Assembly (NCBI GenBank): GCA_945902805.1
Contig: CAMDMZ010000003.1
Location: 62,001 to 126,000, forward strand
DNA: 64,000 bases
Source: Propionivibrio dicarboxylicus
GTDB taxonomy: Bacteria; Pseudomonadota; Gammaproteobacteria; Burkholderiales; Rhodocyclaceae
Reading direction: 5' to 3'
The notes under the pieces are model-generated. The model had not been told where the DNA came from and made no database searches. It worked only from the letters and a program-made list of their open reading frames with translations. Shown here piece after piece: positions 30,205 to 38,259 of the stretch (within the stretch, counting starts at the first letter, position 1; the number at the start of each line of letters is the position of its first letter). The position numbers and the translations under genes are program-made.

Positions 30205-30837
30205 ATGAAACGACCGGAAACTTCTAAAAAGCGCTTCGTTGAGGAAGAATCCTTGATCGAAGATGCCTATCGCCTTGCGGTGGCCATATTCGAAAGCGGT
30301 TTTCGGCCCAGCATCATCGTCGGCATCTGGCGTGGAGGGTCGACGATCGGCATCTATGTGCAGGAATGTCTGCAATACCTGGGGCTCAAGACTGACCATA
30401 TCGCGATTCGCACCTCCTATCGCGGCATGCACGATTACCTTGAACGTTTCGATCGCCCGGAAGAAATCCGCGTGCATGGGCTGCAATATCTGATCGAGAC
30501 CATGAACCGTGACGACACGCTGCTGTTAGTCGACGACGTCTTTAGCACCGGCCGCAATATAGCGGCCGTGCTCGCTCGACTTGAAAGCAAGGTCAAGCGC
30601 AACATGCCCGCCGACGTGCGCGTCGCCACCGTCTATTACAAGCCCGGCCATCGGTTGGTCAGCCGCGAGCCCGACTATTACATCCACGCCACAGAAAGTT
30701 GGCTGGTGTTTCCCTATGAGCTAAACGGCCTGAGCCGTGACGATATCGTCGCCCACAAACCCTGGGCTCTCCCGTTTCTGGAGGCAGTTCCCGATTCTCG
30801 TCAGGAAAGCGCCGTACCGCCAGCACCGACTTTTTAG
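30205..30837 (+). CDS. Phosphoribosyltransferase, paralogue of the divergent neighbour
   Basis: 210 residues. GFRPSIIVGIWRGGSTIGIY and TLLLVDDVFSTGRNI parallel the other gene almost word for word, and TDHIAIRTS is shared. Differences in the hood (YRGMHDYLERFDRP) suggest another base specificity. The last codons (VPPAPTF, stop) are supplied by a dispersed repeat copy. Confidence 0.88.
   Translation: MKRPETSKKRFVEEESLIEDAYRLAVAIFESGFRPSIIVGIWRGGSTIGIYVQECLQYLGLKTDHIAIRTSYRGMHDYLERFDRPEEIRVHGLQYLIETMNRDDTLLLVDDVFSTGRNIAAVLARLESKVKRNMPADVRVATVYYKPGHRLVSREPDYYIHATESWLVFPYELNGLSRDDIVAHKPWALPFLEAVPDSRQESAVPPAPTF
30810..30835 (-). repeat. Dispersed 25-bp repeat, copy 8 (3' end of PRTase gene)
   Basis: Ends at the first base of the TAG stop codon, so the repeat forms the C-terminal tail of the protein. 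Confidence 0.8.
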
Positions 30838-30844
30838 CCTAACT

Positions 30845-32101
30845 TCAATAGCGCCGACCGGTCATCGTGACCAAGGGCAGCGGCGTACCGACCTTCCATT
30901 GCGTCGAAATCACCTGGCCTTCATCGAGCTCGCGACTGGAAAGCTGCTCAAGTAGCTCGTTACGCTTCTTCTTGGCCGGCTCATGTCCCGTTGCTGCGGC
31001 GATATTGAACAAGCTATAGGCTAGCGTGACATCGCGGCGAATGCCGGTGCCGACCTGGAAGGCAACCCCCAGGTTGTACAAAGCGCCGGGATAGCCTTTC
31101 TCTGCCGCCAAACGATACAGCGCCAGTGCATTGCGGTAACTCTGCGTCACGCCTTCGCCCTTCTCGTACATTGAGCCGAGATAGTTTTGCGAGGCCGTGT
31201 GTCCCTGGTCTGCCGCTTTACGGAAGGCGGTCGCCGCCGCACCAAAATTCTGTTCGGTTCCATTGCCCCGGTAGTAGAGCAAACCCAGCGTCGCAGACGC
31301 TTCGATATTGCCCTGGGCAGCCGCTTTCGAGGCCCAGTTGAAGGCTTGTTTGAAGTCCTTGGCGACACCCTCGCCGTTGTAAAAAAGGACCGCCAGCAAG
31401 GATTGCGCGTCGGCATATCCACGTTCAGCGGCCTTTCTGGACCACTCGCCGGCCTGCGCATAATCTCGCGGCACCCCGGTGCCCGACGCGTACATTGACC
31501 CTAAACGCGCCTGCGCCGTCAGATCCCCTTGCTCTGCCGCCTTGCGATACCACTCCGCCGCAAGTTTGAGGTCTTGCGTAACACCGCGTCCGTTCGCATA
31601 GGCGGCGGCCAACGCCGACTGCGCCGCCGGGTTGCCTTGATTGGCGGCCTTCTGATACCAACTGGCCGCTTTGATATGATCCAGCATGACACCACGGCCC
31701 GTCTCATACAACTGCCCAAGACTGGCTTGTGCCGTGGCATTACCCTGTTCTGCAGCCAAGCCGAGCCAATGGGCAGCAAAAAGATGGCTTTGCCAGACCC
31801 CCTTGCCGCTCAAATAGCGCAAACCCAATTCAGTTTGCGCGGCGACGCTGCCCTGATCCGCCGCTTTGCGGTACCAGAATGCCGCGTCGGTGTCGTCCAA
31901 CGCTACCCCGCGCCCCTGCTGATACATGCCCGCCAAGCCCAACTGGGCATCCATGTTGCCGATCTCGGCGGCGGCGCTCCATTCCAGCAGCGCCTTTGAA
32001 TAGTCGCCCGCATTAGACGCGGCAAGCCCCTCGGGATAGCCGGCGAACACCGCCTGATTGAGACAAAGCGTCATGACCAGTACTGGCAAATATTTTTTCA
32101 T
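30845..32101 (-). CDS. Secreted Sel1-repeat protein
   Basis: 418 residues. Signal peptide MKKYLPVLVMTLCLNQAVFA, then about ten Sel1-like repeats of 36 residues (pattern A-x-WYRKAA-x-QG-x(3)-AQ-x-x-LG-x-x-Y-x-x-G-x-GV). Periplasmic scaffold; Sel1 proteins commonly mediate protein-protein contacts. It is convergent with the phosphoribosyltransferase, with 7 nt between stops. Confidence 0.92.
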   Translation of the reverse strand: MKKYLPVLVMTLCLNQAVFAGYPEGLAASNAGDYSKALLEWSAAAEIGNMDAQLGLAGMYQQGRGVALDDTDAAFWYRKAADQGSVAAQTELGLRYLSGKGVWQSHLFAAHWLGLAAEQGNATAQASLGQLYETGRGVMLDHIKAASWYQKAANQGNPAAQSALAAAYANGRGVTQDLKLAAEWYRKAAEQGDLTAQARLGSMYASGTGVPRDYAQAGEWSRKAAERGYADAQSLLAVLFYNGEGVAKDFKQAFNWASKAAAQGNIEASATLGLLYYRGNGTEQNFGAAATAFRKAADQGHTASQNYLGSMYEKGEGVTQSYRNALALYRLAAEKGYPGALYNLGVAFQVGTGIRRDVTLAYSLFNIAAATGHEPAKKKRNELLEQLSSRELDEGQVISTQWKVGTPLPLVTMTGRRY

Positions 32102-32243
32102 CGTGTTGCTCTTCTCTTTGATATCACGCAAAACATCATTGTAGCTCCTGAGCAAACTCAGCCAACTGGTCGTTCAACATGCCGCCCGATTTCTACGCAT
32201 TCACGCCGCTGGCAACAAAACCCGTATCAAAAGGGGCATTGGC

Positions 32244-32249
32244 TATAAT
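32244..32249 (+). promoter_or_regulatory. Putative -10 box of fabI
   Basis: Perfect TATAAT 72 nt before the fabI ATG in the 220-bp gap between divergent genes. No convincing -35. Confidence 0.4.
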
Positions 32250-32321
32250 CCGCTGCAGAACTACGAGAATTTCGCAGCCGCGGGTTTTCAACCATTTTTC
32301 GACTCAGCAGGAGATAGCGCG

Positions 32322-33122
32322 ATGGGCTTTTTGTCCGGTAAGCGAATCCTTATCACGGGACTTCTTTCAAATCGTTCGATCGCCTACGGCATCGCCAAAG
32401 CGTGCCATCGCGAAGGGGCGACGCTGGCGTTCACCTACCAGAATGAACGGTTCAAGGATCGAATCACGAAATTTGCAGAGGAGTTTGGCTCGACATCGAT
32501 CTTTCCATGCGATGTGGCCGAAGATGCTCAGATCGAACAGTTATTTGCTGATATCGGCAAGCAGTGGAATGGACTCGAAGGGCTGGTTCATTCCATCGCA
32601 TTTGCACCGAGTTCCTCGATTGAAGGCGATTTTCTCGACGGCCTTTCGCGCGAGTCGTTCCGCATTGCGCACGAGGTCTCATCGTACAGTTATCCCGCTC
32701 TGGTCAAGGCGGCACGGCCACTGCTGCTGAATGGCAAGAATGCCGCAGTGCTGGCCTTGACCTATCTCGGTGCCGAGCGCACGATGCCCAACTACAACAC
32801 TATGGGCGTCGCCAAAGCCAGTCTGGAAGCGGCAACCCGCTATCTCGCGTTCTGCCTTGGGCCGCAGGGAATCCGCGCCAACGCCTTATCCGCCGGACCG
32901 ATCAAGACTCTGGCTGCGTCAGGCATTGGCAACTTCGGCAAGCTGCTATCGTACAACTCTCACCATGCCCCGCTACGTCGCAACGTGACCATCGAGGAAG
33001 TCGGCAATGCCGCTGCATTCTTGTTGTCTGATCTGGCGAGCGGAGTTACCGGTGAGATTATGTACGTTGATGGCGGCATGAATACCACCGCACTTGGAAA
33101 CGCGGATCCTTTGCCGGCCTGA
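32322..33122 (+). CDS. fabI: Enoyl-[acyl-carrier-protein] reductase (NADH)
   Basis: 266 residues. SDR-type [15 protein letters not shown] cofactor loop, Tyr and Lys in [19 protein letters not shown], and substrate loop [13 protein letters not shown]. Last step of fatty-acid elongation. AGGAGA precedes the start; a strong terminator follows. Confidence 0.97.
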   Translation: MGFLSGKRILITGLLSNRSIAYGIAKACHREGATLAFTYQNERFKDRITKFAEEFGSTSIFPCDVAEDAQIEQLFADIGKQWNGLEGLVHSIAFAPSSSIEGDFLDGLSRESFRIAHEVSSYSYPALVKAARPLLLNGKNAAVLALTYLGAERTMPNYNTMGVAKASLEAATRYLAFCLGPQGIRANALSAGPIKTLAASGIGNFGKLLSYNSHHAPLRRNVTIEEVGNAAAFLLSDLASGVTGEIMYVDGGMNTTALGNADPLPA

Positions 33123-33140
33123 AAGTTGTCCGCAAAAACG

Positions 33141-33177
33141 AAAAAAGCCGGTCGATGCCTCATCGTCCGGCTTTTTT
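33141..33177. terminator. Bidirectional terminator between fabI and ppiD
   Basis: aaaaaagccgg-t-cgatg-cct-catcg-t-ccggctttttt: long stem with A-tract and T-tract on the two sides, serving both convergent genes. Confidence 0.9.
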
Positions 33178-33204
33178 ATTCCAGCTGCAAGTCCCGGAAA
33201 ATTC

Positions 33205-35094
33205 TTACTTCTTCTCCAGCGCAGCGCTGTTAACCTTGACAGGATAGCGCTGACGCAACCCGCTGATCCAGGCGGTGAATTCCTCTTCCGCGACAAGGCG
33301 TGCGTATTGCTGATTCAGTGAAGCGGCGCGCGGATCATCCTCCGCCGCTGGCTTCACTCCGGCAATGCGATACAAGGCATAGCCACCCGCAGGGACGCTT
33401 GCACCCGCATAGGCCGGCAGCTTTGCCGCATCGGTCTTGAAGACGGCACGCGCAGCATCCGGTGCAAACCCGGCCGGGGCCGCCCGCAAGACGCTTCGTA
33501 CCGGCCCCCATGCCAACTTGACATCCTCACCCTTGTTTAAGCGGGCAAGCGTTTCCTCACCCTCCTTTTGCGCTAGCTTGGTCGCCTCTTCCGTCATGAG
33601 CCGTTTGCGAATTGACTCTTTGACGGTATCCAATGGCTGCAAACTGGCCGGACGGTGTTCAGCGACGCGTGCGGCAACCAACGTATTGGTTGCCACCTCA
33701 ACCGCTTCGGTATTGCGCTTATGGGTGACTGCATCCTGTGAGAAAACGGCTCCTGCGAGTTTGGCATTGTCAAACGGGGCCGGAAGCCTTGCTCCTTTGC
33801 TTAACCATTCCGAATTTTTCACCGTCAGCTTCCATTTGTCCGCAGCCGGCTGGAGGCTGTCAGCTTGCTCGTAGACCATATTTCCAAAGCTCTCGACCGC
33901 CTCAGAGAATTTGCGGGTGGCATGTTCCTGCTGAAGTTCAGCTTGAATCTGCGGTTTCACTTCGACCAACGGCCTGATTTTTTCTGGGCGAATACCGGTC
34001 AAACGAATAATGTGCAAACCAAAGTCGGATTTCACTACGTCCGACAACTCGCCTTCCTTGAGCGAAAACACGGTGTCTTCGAACGCCTTGACCATCATCC
34101 CGCGTCCAAACCAATCGAGATCGCCCCCCTTAGCCGCAGAACCAGGGTCTTGGGAAAACTCCTTGGCCAGACGCGCAAACTCATTGGGCGATTTCTTGAC
34201 CATCGCCAATACGTCTTGGGCTTTGGCCTGGGCAGTCTTTATCTCTGCATCCGATGCCGTCTTGGCCACCGTTATCAGGATATGGCTTGCACGACGCGAC
34301 TCGGCTTCCTTGAAAGTATCGGCCTTTGCGGCATAACGCGCCTTGATTTCATCATCGGTAACGGCGACCTGAGCCAGCATTGCATCCCTGCTCAGGGTCA
34401 AATACTCAACTCGAACCTGTTCAGGAAGTTCAAATAGCGGACGATTAGCTTCGTAGTACTTGGCAACCGCCTCATCAGTAATGGTGACCTTGGTCGCATA
34501 AGTTTCAGGCAACAGCTTTACTTCGGCCACATCGCGCTGCTCAAGTTGTGCCAGAGCCCAGCGCGCAGCAGGTGCCTTACCGGCGATCGAGGCTTCACCC
34601 ACCGGCTGCGCCACTTGCTGCATGGCCAAGTCGTAGCGCAAGCGCTGCTCGAATGCCTCTTTGCTCAAGCCCTGGGAAGCCACTAATGCGGCATAGCGTT
34701 CGGGCGAAAATTTGCCATTTTCCTGCAAAGCGGGAACCGTCGCGATGAAACGGGCGAGGTCCGCATCGCCAAGAGTCATATGGTTCTTGTTTGATTGCAA
34801 GGCCAGCAACCGCTGGTTGATTAGTGATTCCAGCACGGCGCGACGCATAGCCGGCGTATCAAACATCGCCGGATCCAGTTTCCCGCCCAACTGTTGGCGC
34901 ATCCGGTCTTCTTGCTCGCGCAGCGCGCCCTGGAATTCCTGCATCGATATCTTGTTATCCCCAACCGACGCCAAATCCTGAGTCGTGCCGGCGTTTCGTA
35001 CGTAGGACTCGATGCCAAAGAACGCAAACGGAAGCGTAATCATGGCAAGAATAATTTGGGCAACTTTCTTATTGTTGCGAACGGCGTCAAACAT
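33205..35094 (-). CDS. ppiD: Periplasmic chaperone PpiD (SurA-like parvulin)
   Basis: 629 residues. Start [16 protein letters not shown] with a single N-terminal membrane helix (about 12-34), SurA_N-like chaperone region, and one PpiC parvulin domain ([20 protein letters not shown] ... [19 protein letters not shown]). Membrane-anchored helper for outer-membrane protein folding at the Sec channel. In betaproteobacteria it usually follows lon and tRNA-Val; here the element separates them. Confidence 0.95.
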   Translation of the reverse strand: MFDAVRNNKKVAQIILAMITLPFAFFGIESYVRNAGTTQDLASVGDNKISMQEFQGALREQEDRMRQQLGGKLDPAMFDTPAMRRAVLESLINQRLLALQSNKNHMTLGDADLARFIATVPALQENGKFSPERYAALVASQGLSKEAFEQRLRYDLAMQQVAQPVGEASIAGKAPAARWALAQLEQRDVAEVKLLPETYATKVTITDEAVAKYYEANRPLFELPEQVRVEYLTLSRDAMLAQVAVTDDEIKARYAAKADTFKEAESRRASHILITVAKTASDAEIKTAQAKAQDVLAMVKKSPNEFARLAKEFSQDPGSAAKGGDLDWFGRGMMVKAFEDTVFSLKEGELSDVVKSDFGLHIIRLTGIRPEKIRPLVEVKPQIQAELQQEHATRKFSEAVESFGNMVYEQADSLQPAADKWKLTVKNSEWLSKGARLPAPFDNAKLAGAVFSQDAVTHKRNTEAVEVATNTLVAARVAEHRPASLQPLDTVKESIRKRLMTEEATKLAQKEGEETLARLNKGEDVKLAWGPVRSVLRAAPAGFAPDAARAVFKTDAAKLPAYAGASVPAGGYALYRIAGVKPAAEDDPRAASLNQQYARLVAEEEFTAWISGLRQRYPVKVNSAALEKK

Positions 35095-35166
35095 TGGCGG
35101 CACCCATGATGCGAAAAAGGCGAACCCGGGTTCGCCTTTGAAAATATGAATCGGGACAGAAATTCA

Positions 35167-35214
35167 GTGGTGGGTGCTGACGGGCTCGAACCGCCGACAT
35201 TCGCCTTGTAAGGG
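35167..35214. other. attL: attL (3' remnant of tRNA-Val)
   Basis: 48 bp equal to 53444-53491 except one C/T difference in the T loop. It starts with the CCA end and stops in the anticodon stem, so this is the original 3' end displaced by integration. Confidence 0.93.
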
Positions 35215-35230
35215 TCGGATACGAGTTTGG

Positions 35231-35247
35231 TCGCTTCCCCACGAGCT
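35231..35247. promoter_or_regulatory. Candidate recombination-protein site near attL
   Basis: tcgcttccccacgagct resembles tcgctccctacgagct upstream of the 85-residue helix-turn-helix gene (51464-51479) and, in its core, the site near attR. The rest of 35215-35350 is non-coding with small inverted repeats (cttcgaagtatatcgaag). Confidence 0.4.
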
Positions 35248-35350
35248 TCGAAGTATATCGAAGTTCTTCGGAGTTCGTCACTACTTGACTGAATTAAACG
35301 ATCCCAAATCGTTGATCGGCGATCGGCGTCGCCGAGGGTTTGATGCGCGG

Positions 35351-35551
35351 TTATCGCGCCAAAGTTTCCCAAAGGGATTCGCGCTTCGCCGCTTCGCCGA
35401 GCATCTTGCGAACCTCGGCACGGTCGATGCCACGTTTCTCGAATTCGCGTCGGAGCTTGTCGATCGCCTTCGCTTCGATCTGCCGCACGCGCTCCCGGGT
35501 GACGCCGCCGAGTTCGGCGGCGACCTGGTCGAGGGTCATGTTATACGCCAT
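35351..35551 (-). CDS. Small sigma-70 region 4-like DNA-binding protein
   Basis: 66 residues. MTLDQVAAELGGVTRERVRQ followed by IEAKAIDKLRREFE is the sigma-70 region 4 helix-turn-helix, which binds -35 elements, without any other sigma region. Start at 35551 was chosen so the domain begins at once; it overlaps the preceding gene by 11 nt. Last gene of the element's rightward-to-left transcript, next to attL. It may control late genes or act as an anti-sigma-like competitor; unproven. Confidence 0.7.
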   Translation of the reverse strand: MAYNMTLDQVAAELGGVTRERVRQIEAKAIDKLRREFEKRGIDRAEVRKMLGEAAKRESLWETLAR

Positions 35552-35708
35552 CGCGATCGACCTCTCGCTCGATCTGGTCGAGCTCCCGGTTAAGTTGCGC
35601 GAGTTCGTCGCGAAGGCGGCGCGTCGATATGTCATCACGTCGCCGCTCGATTGCGTCAAGCTCCCGCTTTACCTTTTCGATTTGTGCCTCAACGGTTGCG
35701 CGCCGCAT
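35541..35708 (-). CDS. Small coiled-coil hypothetical protein
   Basis: 55 residues from ATG 35708 (MRRATVEAQIEKVKREL...), almost wholly a charged coiled coil with heptad Leu and Ile. It overlaps the preceding gene by 20 nt and the sigma-like gene by 11 nt. No known family. Confidence 0.5.
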   Translation of the reverse strand: MRRATVEAQIEKVKRELDAIERRRDDISTRRLRDELAQLNRELDQIEREVDRDGV

Positions 35709-35847
35709 CTTTCGCCCGTTGCTCGCGTTCGAGTTGTTGCTTGAGGATGCGCTCGGCGAGTTCCCGGGCGAGCTGTTTCTCGTCGGCGGCGACGAGCTTC
35801 GCAAGGGCGACAGAATCGCGCACGTCTTTACCCGGGCGCATTCTCAT
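35689..35847 (-). CDS. Small hypothetical protein
   Basis: 52 residues (MRMRPGKDVRDSVALAKLVA, then a charged helix ending KDAARNR). Its ATG overlaps the previous stop as ATGA, which supports it as real. Helical and highly charged; no family recognised. Confidence 0.55.
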   Translation of the reverse strand: MRMRPGKDVRDSVALAKLVAADEKQLARELAERILKQQLEREQRAKDAARNR

Positions 35848-36044
35848 AATCGCACCTCGTCGAGTTCGCGCGCCCCGGCGACGCCGATCGAGAGCGTGAT
35901 ATTTTCCGGGCTCATGGTCGCCGCGAGCTTGCGCGCGGCGCGCAGTTTCGAGGGTCGAGTTTTGTCGGTCGCTTGCCGCGCGTTATGCCACGCGCGGCGA
36001 AGTTGTTGCCGTTGTTGAGCGGCGAGTTCGGGGTCGATGGTCAT
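35844..36044 (-). CDS. Small hypothetical protein
   Basis: 66 residues, basic N-terminal half (QQRQQLRRAWHNARQATDKT) and ENITLSIGVAGARELDEVRL C-terminus. Overlaps the upstream and downstream genes by 4 nt each. Unknown. Confidence 0.5.
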   Translation of the reverse strand: MTIDPELAAQQRQQLRRAWHNARQATDKTRPSKLRAARKLAATMSPENITLSIGVAGARELDEVRL

Positions 36045-36319
36045 TTGTGCGATTTGTCCTCTATAAACGCCCTCGCCGCCCCTCGATCCTTGTTACAAAA
36101 AACGTCCATCGTTCCGAGGCGCGCCATGGACTTTTCCATGATTTCGCCGCGAATTGTCGTCGGCGTTTTGAATCCAAGGTCTAGGAAAACTGCCCCGTCT
36201 TGAACGTGGACGACGGTGCCGCATGGTTTGCCGCTGCGGTTGAACAGCGGATCGCCTTTTCGCAGATCGTTGAACGTTTTCCGGGTCAATGGAGCATCTC
36301 CGGCGAAAGTTGAATCCAT
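36041..36319 (-). CDS. Hypothetical protein
   Basis: 92 residues. KPCGTVVHVQDGAVFLDLGF suggests a small beta-barrel segment. ATG 36319 overlaps the previous gene by 34 nt; a TTG at 36289 would give a shorter overlap. Unknown function. Confidence 0.5.
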   Translation of the reverse strand: MDSTFAGDAPLTRKTFNDLRKGDPLFNRSGKPCGTVVHVQDGAVFLDLGFKTPTTIRGEIMEKSMARLGTMDVFCNKDRGAARAFIEDKSHK

Positions 36320-36663
36320 TCACCGCGATTGAAGGCGTCGAGCATGTCGTCTAGCACTTCTTCGGGAACGGCTTCGATCTTAGGTTTGATCCGCTCAACG
36401 ACGACAGACCATAGACGGTCGACTTCTTTTTGGGGCAACTGCCGCAGCATGAACTCGTCGTCAGTGTTCGTGACGCCATCTAAATGAAGTCGACCCGCAA
36501 GCAAACCGATGAATACGTCGTCCTGCGTCGCGGTATTGGGCCATTGAGGGACGGTGACAGCGGCTTCCATATCATCGTCCCACTTTATCGTCACCAATGG
36601 ACAGCCACGATCTATGTTAGCGAGACCGTGACAGAGTTCGTGCAGCAAGAGGTCGCGGTTCAT
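36286..36663 (-). CDS. Small protein with M41-like HExxH motif
   Basis: 125 residues beginning MNRDLLLHELCHGLANIDRG. HELCH fits the HExxH zinc signature, followed by VTIKWDDD and a helical GLLAGRLHLDGVTNTDDEFM stretch like the helix set that follows in FtsH-type (M41) peptidases. There is no ATPase or membrane part. It could be a tiny peptidase acting on a regulator or phage protein; the third metal ligand is not certain. Confidence 0.5.
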   Translation of the reverse strand: MNRDLLLHELCHGLANIDRGCPLVTIKWDDDMEAAVTVPQWPNTATQDDVFIGLLAGRLHLDGVTNTDDEFMLRQLPQKEVDRLWSVVVERIKPKIEAVPEEVLDDMLDAFNRGEWIQLSPEMLH

Positions 36664-37070
36664 GGGAAGTCACCGCTCAAAAGTTGCGGATTCGGGTTCG
36701 CCTTGCCGCTGCGTGCGATGTTGAGTTCCTGTTCTTGCGCCTGACGTTTTCGCCGAAGGATATATGCGCCCATTTTTAGGAATGAGTCGAAACATCCGTC
36801 GACGATCTCATGCTGAAGCGGCGCGGACGCAATGAGCGCCTTTGCGAATAGAGTCGGGGCGACGCCGCTGATTTTGAGCGTCTCGGTGACGCGACTTTCG
36901 ATCAGATCGCACGCGGTCGAAATGCAAATAACATCGGGGACGTGCGGTTGATGAGCCTTGATGAGATTGGCGAGCTCGTTGCTCATCGCCGTTTTCATCG
37001 ACTGAATACCTCCGACTTCGAGGATCGTTGCTTGTAGGGTTTTGTCGAATTGCTTTGCGATATCGGTCAT
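36660..37070 (-). CDS. Hypothetical protein
   Basis: 136 residues from ATG 37070 (AGGAG 8 nt upstream). Helical, MTDIAKQFDKTLQATILEVG start, no motif recognised. Overlaps the HExxH gene by 4 nt. Confidence 0.55.
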   Translation of the reverse strand: MTDIAKQFDKTLQATILEVGGIQSMKTAMSNELANLIKAHQPHVPDVICISTACDLIESRVTETLKISGVAPTLFAKALIASAPLQHEIVDGCFDSFLKMGAYILRRKRQAQEQELNIARSGKANPNPQLLSGDFP

Positions 37071-37072
37071 GG

Positions 37073-37534
37073 TTATTGCTCCTGATTGTGGGCGAACGTA
37101 TACGCCGCCGCGGTCAAAATATCGCGCGCGTCGCACGCTTCCTGCGCGATGAGCCCTTTCATCGTCGCCGCTTCCCGGGCGATCGTGCCGAGGCTCCCGT
37201 CGATCTTGTTGTTCGTCGTTTTTTCAATTTCGACGATTTGCTCGACGATTGCCTCTGTCATCTTTTTATCGAGGTCGAACGCGGCTTTATTGACTGCGCC
37301 GGGAAACATCTTCACGAAACCGTCGAGCGCGTCGGCGAGTGCCTTTGTCCGGCGAGCGTTGTCGGCAATCGTGATTTCCAGCGACGACAATTTGACGTCG
37401 AGCGTTTTGCCGATACGCTTTTCCGCGGCTTCGATATCGTGCCATCCCGGGGAGTTATGACCGCCGCCGTGCATCGCGTTAAGTTCAAAGCGAAGCGAAT
37501 TGATGCGTTCTTCGAGGTGTTCGATCGTGCTCAT
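37073..37534 (-). CDS. Coiled-coil hypothetical protein
   Basis: 153 residues. N-terminal coiled coil (MSTIEHLEERINSLRFELNA), central GGGHNSPGWHD, long helical remainder. Overlaps the preceding gene by 4 nt. In tailed phages a coiled-coil gene after terL can be scaffold or head-related, but nothing here supports that directly. Confidence 0.5.
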   Translation of the reverse strand: MSTIEHLEERINSLRFELNAMHGGGHNSPGWHDIEAAEKRIGKTLDVKLSSLEITIADNARRTKALADALDGFVKMFPGAVNKAAFDLDKKMTEAIVEQIVEIEKTTNNKIDGSLGTIAREAATMKGLIAQEACDARDILTAAAYTFAHNQEQ

Positions 37535-38202
37535 TTCAAGCCCTCCATCCTGATGCGGCGTTTCGTTTCAATGAAGCGAGCGCGGCGAGCGTCGCGCGCC
37601 GCGTCTTTTTTCCCGGCGACATAAGAAAGGAGTCGGCGCGAGCGGTCATCGAACGCGGGATTCTCGGCGCATTGGCGATAAAGCTCGCCGATGTTGCTAT
37701 GCAAGGCGATCGCCGCGGTGTCGCCGAGGTGTTTATGCTTGTCGGTAGCATTGGCGAGCGCGCTCAATGCGTGCGAGGCATGGCGGCGGATTTCGTCGCT
37801 CGGGTTCGGGATTGCTCCCGCCCGGATTCCCGCAAGCATCTTGCGCGCGAGCGTTTGAAAATGCTCGGGCAGGGCGACAGGCATCGCGCCGCGCCCTTCA
37901 AGATGATCGGCGAGGTCGAGCCATGCCGTCGCCGTCTTATGCGCGTCGGCGAGGATCGTTCGCGCCGCGTCGCGCGACTTGAACATTTCCGATTTAATCG
38001 CGCTCGCGGCGCGGAAAACGTCGCCGGAATGCTTGCACGCATCGCGCTCGTCGAGCATTTGCGCCAAAATATCCCCTGTGCTCGCGCTATGCGACGGGGA
38101 GCGCGCGACCTTGACCAATAGCACGCGCGAATCGACGAGCGATATCGCCGCCTTGAGCTTAAATTCGCTTTGCCTTATTGCTGAATGAACCGTTTGCATC
38201 AT
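37531..38202 (-). CDS. Hypothetical protein after terL
   Basis: 223 residues, helical, rich in Ala, Arg, His and Lys. It holds the position where a portal gene would be expected (57 nt after terL), but has neither the length nor the pattern of a portal protein. Unknown. Confidence 0.55.
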   Translation of the reverse strand: MMQTVHSAIRQSEFKLKAAISLVDSRVLLVKVARSPSHSASTGDILAQMLDERDACKHSGDVFRAASAIKSEMFKSRDAARTILADAHKTATAWLDLADHLEGRGAMPVALPEHFQTLARKMLAGIRAGAIPNPSDEIRRHASHALSALANATDKHKHLGDTAAIALHSNIGELYRQCAENPAFDDRSRRLLSYVAGKKDAARDARRARFIETKRRIRMEGLK

Positions 38203-38259
38203 TTGCTTCCTTTCGACTGAAAGTTGCCGGGGCGCGACGGCGCTCGGCGGGTTGTGACG

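Noticed and set aside
37073-38202. Portal or scaffold genes after terL
   Set aside because: Position alone suggests it; length and sequence patterns do not.
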